From Mucilaginibacter yixingensis (GTDB lineage Bacteria; Bacteroidota; Bacteroidia; Sphingobacteriales; Sphingobacteriaceae): a stretch of DNA of 64,000 nucleotides. The stretch lies in NCBI RefSeq assembly GCF_041080815.1, contig NZ_CP160205.1, positions 5,146,001 to 5,210,000 of the forward strand. The letters run 5' to 3'. Below, piece after piece: positions 7,809 through 14,636 of this stretch (positions within the stretch are counted from its first letter, which is position 1; every line of letters begins with the position of its first letter). Under the pieces are notes generated by a model that worked only from the letters and a program-made list of their open reading frames with translations, had not been told where the DNA came from and searched no databases. The position numbers and the translations under genes are program-made.

Positions 7809-9351
7809 CGGCGACTCCTTCCGTTTGATCCAGTGGCAGGGTAAAGCTGAAGGTAGACCCTTTATTCAGTTCGCTGTCCACCCATAAAGTGCCGTTATGG
7901 TTACGGATGATCTCTGCGCAAATATAGAGCCCGATACCCATGCCCGGAAAATGCTGCTGTATCTCGCCGACCCGGTAGAACCGGTCGAAAATACGCTCCT
8001 GCTCATCCCTGGCGATACCCAAACCAAAATCCTTCACGGAGAATTTCAGGTAATCGCTGACCACGGATAAATGCACCTCGACCCGGTCATGATCCGGCGA
8101 GTACTTGATGGCATTGCTGAGTAGGTTGGTGACCACTTGGGCAATATGCGATTCATCGCCATTCACCCGGCACCCGGTCCCGCCGCTAACCACGATCTCA
8201 TGGGATTTGGTCGCTTGGCGGATGCTGTCCACTGCTTCGGCTGCCATTTCGTCAAAATCGAAAGGGTCCTTATGCAGTTCGATTTTGCCTGACTGAATGC
8301 GCGACACATCCAGCAATTCCCCGATGAGGTTGTTCAGCCGCTCCACGTACAAAGCGGTCTTACCCACTGCACTCAACAGTTTTTCGTCTGCCGTATTGGG
8401 CATCAGGCGATTGATGATCTGGATATACCCTTTGATGGTGGTTAAGGGCGTTTTCAGCTCATGGCTGGCAATGGACAGGAAGTCGTCCTTGCGCTGCTCG
8501 ATCGCGCGTCTTTCGGTGATATCCTCGATCGCGATCAGGATACGGTCCTTATACTGGCCCTCCAGTTCGATGCGGTGGGCATTGAGCAGCATCAGTTTTT
8601 TACCGATATGCGGAAAATCGTGGCTCACCTCGAAATCGATCACCGGGTTATTGGTCGGGAGGATCTGCTCGAGCAGGTTTTTAAGTTCCCGGATGTCCCA
8701 TTGGCCGTTGCCGAGTTCATAAAGCGTTTTGCCTTCCGTTTCTTCCCTGGACACCTTAAAGGTGCGGATAAAATGATCGTTCACGGAAAGCACCTTCAGG
8801 TCCGGTGACAGCACCAGCAAACTTTCCCGCACGGTCTGGACGATACTGGCCAGATATTCTTCGCTTTGTCTGAGGCTTTGCGTGCGCTCCTCGATGCGCT
8901 GCTCGAGCCTGGACTGGTTGGTACGCAGATCTTCCTCGGCCTGTTTGCGGCGGGTGATATCGTTCTGTACGCCGATAAAATAATCGACCTTCCCCTCGTT
9001 GTTCTTAATAGGCGATACGTACAGCTCGTTCCAGAACAGGGTACCGTTCTTCTTGTAATTGCGGATCTCCACCACGCAGGTCTCGCCCTGGTCGATCGCC
9101 TCGCGCAACTGTTGCCGCGGCTGCTGGTTACGGTCATCCTTTTGCAGGAAGCGGCAATTATGCCCGATGATCTCCGGCCTTTGGTAGCCGGTGATACGCT
9201 CAAAGGCCTGGTTGCAGTAAATGATCGGGTTGTCCGGCTGACGGTTATCCGTGATAATGATACCCGAGACCGACGCGTCGAGTGCTTTTTTCAGCAGCCC
9301 GATGTCCTCGTTCAGGATATGTTCATAGTTAATTAAATGCTTCTCCGACAT
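7798..9351 (-). CDS. LOV-PAS sensor histidine kinase (blue-light sensor)
   Basis: A 517-residue soluble kinase. The first PAS domain (about 20-135) has the full LOV photoreceptor signature: GHNCRFLQ with adduct-forming Cys66, flavin-contacting Asn98 (RNYKKNG) and Asn108 (FWNELY), and Gln129 in FIGVQNDIT. A coiled-coil linker leads to a second PAS domain (about 165-280), then HisKA with His297 (SIASHELKTP) and a HATPase domain with N, G1 and G2 boxes (NLLSNAIKYS, VKDFGLGIA, GMGIGLYI). In known LOV kinases, FMN captures blue light and the Cys adduct changes autophosphorylation. No membrane segment. The cognate receiver gene overlaps its 3' end. The LOV call rests on intact key residues, not on general PAS similarity. 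Confidence 0.92.
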   Translation of the reverse strand: MSEKHLINYEHILNEDIGLLKKALDASVSGIIITDNRQPDNPIIYCNQAFERITGYQRPEIIGHNCRFLQKDDRNQQPRQQLREAIDQGETCVVEIRNYKKNGTLFWNELYVSPIKNNEGKVDYFIGVQNDITRRKQAEEDLRTNQSRLEQRIEERTQSLRQSEEYLASIVQTVRESLLVLSPDLKVLSVNDHFIRTFKVSREETEGKTLYELGNGQWDIRELKNLLEQILPTNNPVIDFEVSHDFPHIGKKLMLLNAHRIELEGQYKDRILIAIEDITERRAIEQRKDDFLSIASHELKTPLTTIKGYIQIINRLMPNTADEKLLSAVGKTALYVERLNNLIGELLDVSRIQSGKIELHKDPFDFDEMAAEAVDSIRQATKSHEIVVSGGTGCRVNGDESHIAQVVTNLLSNAIKYSPDHDRVEVHLSVVSDYLKFSVKDFGLGIARDEQERIFDRFYRVGEIQQHFPGMGIGLYICAEIIRNHNGTLWVDSELNKGSTFSFTLPLDQTEGVADGR

Positions 9352-9730
9352 AAAACAGAATCAATAGTTGTTTAAACGGCTAATCGTCATGCGTAATAAA
9401 ACCATATGGAACTGATAATGTTTGAGCGGCGATCGCCTTGAATCCATAATCCGTCCGGCGACGTAACTTTTAATCCAGTGCTGGTACGAATATACCGCTG
9501 GCACCCGGTGCGGCTGTGCCCGATGCGGTCCCTGCCGGGCAAGATCGTCATGAGGGGAGAGATTAAAAAGTGTGTCTGCAAGAGGCCATAAACATACATC
9601 GCGCCAAATGCTGCGGTCCAGAAAAACAGAACAAGAGTATTCATAGCAGATGCAGGCCATGTATTTACCTGCCGCAACATAAATTTAACATTCGAATCTA
9701 CCATAAGTTTGTAGGCCGAATTGCTGATCT
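9352..9730. other. Intergenic region with only doubtful small open frames
   Basis: This 379-bp gap separates two minus-strand kinase genes. A minus-strand frame starting near 9644 would begin MNTLVLFFWTAAFGAMYVYG, which resembles a membrane segment, but the rest is compositionally random and overlaps another open frame. I see no recognisable domain and do not call a gene. The LOV kinase promoter must lie here. Confidence 0.4.
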
Positions 9731-10867
9731 TCAAATCGTGGCAGCAGGAGTGGGCTGCTGAAGCGTCAGCCACAGGTTAAAATTAAACCAGGTGCCCTTG
9801 CCGACCTCGCTTTGGATCCGGAAGGAGCCTTCCATGAGCCCGATCAGTTTTTTGACGATCGACAGCCCGAGGCCGGATCCGCCCGATTTGCGCCATTGCG
9901 GATCGTCCACCTGCTCAAACCGTTTAAAGATCCTTTTGATAGCGGCTGCCGGAATGCCGATACCCGTGTCCGCAACGGTAAAAGCCAGCTGCACCCGGTT
10001 GTTCTGCTCCTCTAATTTACTGACCCGCAGCACCACCGACCCGGCTTCCGTAAATTTGATGGCGTTATTGATCAGGTTGATCAGGATCTGGCTCAGCCGC
10101 AGCGCATCTGCCAGCACCTGTGCCGGTAAGTCGTCCGCCAGCTCGCAGCTCAGGGCGAGCCCCTTCTCCCTGGCCAGGGGGCTGAGCATTTCACATACGT
10201 TTTTGAGTAATTGCCGCAGATCGGTTTCTGCAAGCGCTAACTTTACTTTCCCTGCGTCGATTTTCGCACTTTCCAGCACATCGTTGACAATGCCGAGTAA
10301 AGTCCTGGACGTATAGTCCATCAGGCCCAGCAGCTCCGATTGCTCCTCATCCAGCTTCGTGGCTTGCAGCAGGTAGACCAGCGAGATCAGCGAATTCACC
10401 GGCGTCCGGAGCTCATGGCTCATATTAGCCAGGAAGATCTCTTTCTCGGCCCGGTTAGCTTCGATCTCCAGCTGGTAACGGATCAGCGCCACCAGGGATT
10501 TAACCTTCGCATTCAGGATATACAGATCCAGCGGCTTGAATAAATAATCCACCGCACCGAGGTTCAGCCCGTGTACGATCTCTTCCGAAGTCATCGACCT
10601 GCCGGTGAGCAGTACGACCAGGATCTGGCTCGTCAGCGGATTATTCTTGATCGACGCCAAAACTTCATAGCCATTCATGCCCGGCATGTGAACATCGACC
10701 AGCGCAATGCTGATCTTTTCATCGATGCACCGCTGACATGCCTGGCCGGGAGCACTGCAGGTCAGCACGTTGATGCCCTGACCGTCCAATGCGCCGGCAA
10801 TCATTTCCAGGTTGGCTGCGTCGTCATCAACCAGCAGCAGGTTTACCGGATAGTTTGTTTCTTCCAT
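9731..10867 (-). CDS. Receiver-histidine kinase hybrid
   Basis: The 378-residue protein is an N-terminal receiver domain (acidic pocket VDDD at 13-16, phosphoacceptor Asp58 in ALVDVHMPGMNG, Lys111 in LFKPLD) followed by HisKA with His151 (ANMSHELRTP) and a HATPase domain (NLINNAIKFT, ADTGIGIP, GGSGLGLSI). A receiver-first kinase of this form takes its input by phosphorylation rather than by a sensor domain. It could therefore receive phosphate from the LOV kinase/receiver pair encoded just downstream, or act as a phosphorelay hub. No membrane segments. The start at 10867 is the natural ATG (MEETNYPVNLLLVDDD). Confidence 0.92.
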   Translation of the reverse strand: MEETNYPVNLLLVDDDAANLEMIAGALDGQGINVLTCSAPGQACQRCIDEKISIALVDVHMPGMNGYEVLASIKNNPLTSQILVVLLTGRSMTSEEIVHGLNLGAVDYLFKPLDLYILNAKVKSLVALIRYQLEIEANRAEKEIFLANMSHELRTPVNSLISLVYLLQATKLDEEQSELLGLMDYTSRTLLGIVNDVLESAKIDAGKVKLALAETDLRQLLKNVCEMLSPLAREKGLALSCELADDLPAQVLADALRLSQILINLINNAIKFTEAGSVVLRVSKLEEQNNRVQLAFTVADTGIGIPAAAIKRIFKRFEQVDDPQWRKSGGSGLGLSIVKKLIGLMEGSFRIQSEVGKGTWFNFNLWLTLQQPTPAATI

Positions 10868-11102
10868 ACTATTTTTTAGGCATAGCGATCAATAAGCTTA
10901 CACATAACAGGAATAATCGGTATTTGTTGACATCGCCCCTGCATACGCTCACATCTCAGCCTGAATTGTTAAAAAATGTTAAAGCACTTGCGGCTTTTTT
11001 ACCGCCTTTTTTAATTTGGACCATCAATTTTAAATACATTAAACCCAATTTATCAACAGCATTTTTTGAAAGCTATCATTTAACCGTTTTAGTTCTTAGA
11101 TC

Positions 11103-11954
11103 ATGTTAAGCAACATCCCTACCACCAACGCAGGCTTATTACGCCGGTTAAGCTCAATCATTCTTATTTTATTTATTTCCGGTTTCCTGGCCCGCGCACA
11201 GCAGCCGCCTTCGGGCGCTAAGTCCGCCTTCACGGCCAAGCTGATGAACATCGAAGCGGCATCCAACGAGATCTTCCGTTATACGACCACGCTCCATAAC
11301 GGGTCGGCAAGTGCAAAGGTTTACGAGCTAAAACCCGACCTGCCGGCGGGCTGGATGATCGCCTTCAAAGTAGATGGCACCCAGGTGACCTCCATCAATA
11401 TGGACGCAGGCAAATCGCAGGACATCAGCGTGGAGATCAATGCCGCACCGAATGCGCCGGCTAAGAAATATGTCATTCCCATCCGCGCCGTTGCCAAGCC
11501 GGATTCCCTTTCGCTCAACCTGGAGGCCGTGGTCAAAGGCACTTACGGTATCTTCCTGAGCACACCTACCGGCAGACTGAGCGACGAGGTGACCTCGGGC
11601 AGCCAGAAACAATTGCCCTTAGTGGTAAAGAATACCGGCACCTTAACACTCAACAACGCACAAATTACTGCCCAGTTGCCCGCCGGGTGGGAAGCGACCT
11701 ACGAGCCCTCCGCGATCAAGCAACTGGGCCCCGGCCAGACCGCCGATATCACCGCGACCTTAAAAGTGCCTGACAAAACACTGGCCGGGGACTATTCCGG
11801 GACCTTTACGGCGACCTCCGGCAGCACCAACACCCAGATCGCTTACCGGCTTACCGTCAAAACGTCCCTGCTTTCCGGATGGATCGGGATCCTCCTTATT
11901 TTCCTGGCCATCGGCATCGTGTATTACCTGATTCGTAAATACGGGAGGAGATAA
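11103..11954 (+). CDS. NEW3-domain membrane-anchored protein of an ABC exporter operon
   Basis: A 283-residue protein with an N-terminal signal or anchor segment (about 14-32), two beta-sandwich repeats, and a C-terminal membrane helix followed by RKYGRR. The second sandwich (about 155-245) matches NEW3/NPCBM-associated domains: LPLVVKNTGTLTLNNAQI, LPAGWEATYEP, IKQLGPGQTADITATL. The bulk should face the periplasm. It is 23 nt upstream of the ABC ATPase gene and is probably the extracytoplasmic subunit of that transporter, as in other Bacteroidota operons of this type. Substrate unknown. Confidence 0.8.
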   Translation: MLSNIPTTNAGLLRRLSSIILILFISGFLARAQQPPSGAKSAFTAKLMNIEAASNEIFRYTTTLHNGSASAKVYELKPDLPAGWMIAFKVDGTQVTSINMDAGKSQDISVEINAAPNAPAKKYVIPIRAVAKPDSLSLNLEAVVKGTYGIFLSTPTGRLSDEVTSGSQKQLPLVVKNTGTLTLNNAQITAQLPAGWEATYEPSAIKQLGPGQTADITATLKVPDKTLAGDYSGTFTATSGSTNTQIAYRLTVKTSLLSGWIGILLIFLAIGIVYYLIRKYGRR

Positions 11955-11977
11955 GCCGCCCATTACCGTTTTTACCA

Positions 11978-12925
11978 ATGAAAGATCCTATTATACAGCT
12001 GAAAGGCCTGACCAAGCTTTATGGCGCGCAGAAAGCCGTCGATCACCTGGACCTGGACATTTACAAAGGGGAGATCTTCGGTCTGCTGGGCCCGAACGGA
12101 GCGGGCAAAACCACGACCATCCTGATGATGCTGGGATTAACCGAACCCGCCGGGGGAAGTGCTCTGGTTTGCGGGTACAACGCCACGCGCAACCCTTTGG
12201 AGGTCAAGCGAAAAGTTGGCTATATGCCGGACAGCGTTGGCTTTTACGACCATATGAGCGCTGCGGAGAATTTGCAGTACATCGGCCGGCTGAACGGCAT
12301 ACCCGAAGCGCAGTTGAAAGGACGCGTGGCGGAAACGTTAGAAATTGTGGGGCTGACCTCGGACAGCCACAAACCCACCGCAGCCTTTTCCCGAGGCATG
12401 AAGCAGCGCCTCGGCCTGGCAGACGTGCTCCTGAAGCAGCCGGAAGTGATCATCCTGGACGAACCCACCTTAGGGATCGATCCTGCCGGGGTTAAGGAGT
12501 TCCTGACCCTCATCAAACAACTCAGCCGGCAACAGGGACTGACTGTGCTGTTGTCTTCTCATCATTTGCATCATGTGCAACAGGTTTGCGACCGGGTCGG
12601 CATCTTCGTCGAGGGGAAACTACTGGCAGCAGGGAACCTGGAAAAATTAGCCGCTCAACTGTTTGGCAAAGCGGGCTACATTACGGCCGTTACGCTCGAG
12701 GAACCGGTCGCAAAGCCCGAACCCTTGACGGACATCGTGAAAAATCTGGATGGCGTCGAGCAGATCGACGTCCATGAACATGAAATCGACATTACCTGCA
12801 GCCGGGATATGACCCCGGACCTGGTCCGCTATCTGGTCAAAGAAGGCTGCAATATTACCCGTGTTAATCAAAAAAACTATGGACTTGAAGATATCTATCA
12901 AAAATATTTTGAATCCGCCAATTAA
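11978..12925 (+). CDS. ABC transporter ATP-binding protein (NosF/CcmA-like)
   Basis: The 315-residue cytoplasmic ATPase has a Walker A motif (GPNGAGKTTT, 38-47), Q-loop region, ABC signature FSRGMKQRLGL, Walker B VIILDEPTLGID and H-loop SSHHLHH. The roughly 80-residue C-terminal extension after the ATPase core is typical of ABC-2 exporters. It powers the permease encoded immediately downstream; the genes overlap if the permease starts at 12879. Most similar in layout to NosF and other ABC-2 systems. Substrate cannot be predicted. Confidence 0.93.
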   Translation: MKDPIIQLKGLTKLYGAQKAVDHLDLDIYKGEIFGLLGPNGAGKTTTILMMLGLTEPAGGSALVCGYNATRNPLEVKRKVGYMPDSVGFYDHMSAAENLQYIGRLNGIPEAQLKGRVAETLEIVGLTSDSHKPTAAFSRGMKQRLGLADVLLKQPEVIILDEPTLGIDPAGVKEFLTLIKQLSRQQGLTVLLSSHHLHHVQQVCDRVGIFVEGKLLAAGNLEKLAAQLFGKAGYITAVTLEEPVAKPEPLTDIVKNLDGVEQIDVHEHEIDITCSRDMTPDLVRYLVKEGCNITRVNQKNYGLEDIYQKYFESAN

Positions 12926-13883
12926 TAGCGGAGAATCAGGCCCGCTAAGGGTCATGATCCATAAAGAGATTGGCGATCATATCCGCAGCTGGCGCTTTGC
13001 GATCCTCATCGGACTGATCGTCCTGACCTTCGTCGCCTCCCTGTATGTGTCTTTGACGAACGTGAAACGCTCCTTCGGCGACCTGAACGATCCGGATCAT
13101 GCCTTTTTATACCTTAAACTGCTGACAGCGACCGATAACTCCGTTCCGCCGTTTCATATCTTTTTAAGTTTTCTCGCTCCGCTGTTAGGTATCAGTCTGG
13201 GTTTCGATGCCATCAACTCGGAGCAGAATGGCGGCACCCTGATCCGGCTGCTGGCGCAGCCGGTCTACCGGGACAATCTATTGCTGGCCAAGTTTTTAAG
13301 CGCCTTGGTGGTGGTCAGCAGCCTGTTTGCCGCCCTTACCCTGCTGATGATCGGCGGCGGGCTTTTATTAACGGGAGTACGCATGGAACCGCAGGAGTTG
13401 CTGAGGATCATCGGCTTCCTGGTCATCACCATCGTTTATGTCGCTTTCTGGCTAAGCCTGTCCATCGTCCTGTCGATCGTTTTCCGTCAGGCAGCCACTT
13501 CCGCGCTCACCGCCATCGGTATCTGGCTGTTCTTTACCGTCTTTTACCAACTGGTCGTCAATCTGGCGATCCGGTCCTTACTCCCGGACCCGGCTCTGCT
13601 TACGCAGGAACAGGTGATCCGGTACAACGAGATCATTCTGAACCTCCTTCGCATTGCGCCCAATCACCTTTACACGGATGCCGTTACCACCCTATTGATG
13701 CCCTCGGTCCGCAGTCTGGGGCCGCTGACGATGGAGCAGATGGCCGGGGCAATTCCGTCCTCACTGCCGTTTAAAGAAAGCCTGATGCTGGCCTGGCCGC
13801 AGGTGAGCGGCTTAGTGGCCTCCATGACCGGATGTTTTGCCTGGGCCTATTACCTGCTTATGCGAAGGGAGATCCGCAGCTAG
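12879..13883 (+). CDS. ABC-2 type transporter permease
   Basis: The protein is about 334 residues with six or so membrane segments, starting with WRFAILIGLIVLTFVASLYVS, then a periplasmic loop and the SFLAPLLGISLGFDAINSEQNGGTLIRLLAQPVYRD coupling region typical of NosY-like permeases. Start choice is uncertain: 12879 retains a proline-rich cytoplasmic lead-in (SGPLRVMIHKEIGDHIRSW) but overlaps the ATPase gene by 47 nt; 12954 would begin at MIHKE with no overlap. It forms the membrane pore of the NEW3/ABC system. Confidence 0.88.
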   Translation: MDLKISIKNILNPPINSGESGPLRVMIHKEIGDHIRSWRFAILIGLIVLTFVASLYVSLTNVKRSFGDLNDPDHAFLYLKLLTATDNSVPPFHIFLSFLAPLLGISLGFDAINSEQNGGTLIRLLAQPVYRDNLLLAKFLSALVVVSSLFAALTLLMIGGGLLLTGVRMEPQELLRIIGFLVITIVYVAFWLSLSIVLSIVFRQAATSALTAIGIWLFFTVFYQLVVNLAIRSLLPDPALLTQEQVIRYNEIILNLLRIAPNHLYTDAVTTLLMPSVRSLGPLTMEQMAGAIPSSLPFKESLMLAWPQVSGLVASMTGCFAWAYYLLMRREIRS

Positions 13884-13977
13884 CGAACCGAACGCGGATA
13901 AAGTTTCGGGTTGTACAGTGCTTTCATCGCCAACCATCCGCCGGACTTTACCCTCGCTATCCAGCCATGGAAAGGTT

Positions 13978-14148
13978 TGTGATCAGTCCCGGAATGACTG
14001 GCGCACGCCGCTTACCGTGATCAAAACCACCCTTCAGCTCTTGCAGCAGCGCGGCATGGCGGTTGACCCGGAATTTCTGAACCGGAGTACCCATGCCGCC
14101 GTGAAAGCGATCGGAAGATTGGAAACTTTGGGTAGCCGGAAAAGTTAA
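13978..14148 (+). pseudogene. Relic of a histidine kinase HisKA domain
   Basis: A 57-codon open frame reads SRNDWRTPLTVIKTTLQLL and then FLNRSTHAAVKAIGRLETL, which follows the HisKA helix pattern (compare SHELKTPLTSIKAFNQLM in the kinase at 14637). The phosphoacceptor His-Glu pair is replaced by Asn-Asp, and there is no sensor or ATPase domain. It lies between the ABC permease and a response regulator on the opposite strand. I read it as a decayed kinase fragment. Confidence 0.55.
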
Positions 14149-14510
14149 CGGAAAAGGCCAGCCACCAGGGAAAGCAGCTGGTCAATATCAAAGGGTTTGG
14201 TCAGGAATTCATCCGCACCGGCCGCGCGCGCTGTCTCTTCCAGGTGCATGGTAGCCGACATCAGTATCACCGGTATATGGCTTGTAAGCGGAGCGGCCTT
14301 CAGCTGCCGGCAAATATCCGCCCCCCAACTATCCTCCAGCCGGTGATCGAGGATCAAAAGGTCCGGCAAAGCTGCGAAGGCCAAATGCAAAGCATCGGCG
14401 CCGAGCGATTTTAAAACCCGGTAGCCGGCGTCTGATAAGATATATCCCATAATATCCAGGATATCTGCATCATTTTCGGCGATTAAGATCGTTTTGGGCA
14501 TGTTCTTCAA
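14145..14510 (-). CDS. Single-domain response regulator
   Basis: A 121-residue CheY-like receiver: acidic residues ENDAD (12-16), phosphoacceptor Asp55 in LLILDHRLED, Ser/Thr switch in VILMSAT, and Lys105 in FLTKPFD. No output domain. It is divergent from the large PAS/GAF kinase gene, whose start is 127 bp away, and its 3' end touches the HisKA relic. A start at residue 4 (MPKTILI) is equally possible. Likely partner: the kinase at 14637, by proximity only. Confidence 0.92.
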   Translation of the reverse strand: MKNMPKTILIAENDADILDIMGYILSDAGYRVLKSLGADALHLAFAALPDLLILDHRLEDSWGADICRQLKAAPLTSHIPVILMSATMHLEETARAAGADEFLTKPFDIDQLLSLVAGLFR

Positions 14511-14621
14511 AAGCGCCGCAAAGATATAATTTATTTTTGGTTAAAAATATAAATTATAAGTAAAAATCAAATACTCCTGAAGGTGATTTTGCCGACCTGA
14601 CGCAAGAAAACCAAATCCTGC

Positions 14622-14629
14622 TATCTTTG
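14622..14629 (+). promoter_or_regulatory. Bacteroidota -7 box (TATCTTTG) before the PAS/GAF kinase
   Basis: An exact TAnnTTTG match ending 7 nt before the ATG at 14637. No good -33 TTTG is present at the usual distance. If used, transcription would begin at about 14635, giving a leaderless ATG at 14637 or a short leader for the ATG at 14661. Confidence 0.5.
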
Positions 14630-14636
14630 TTTACCC

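Noticed and set aside
9387..9773. Minus-strand frame of 128 codons between two kinases
   Set aside because: Overlaps the hybrid kinase 3' end, has random composition and only a weak hydrophobic stretch; described as intergenic instead.
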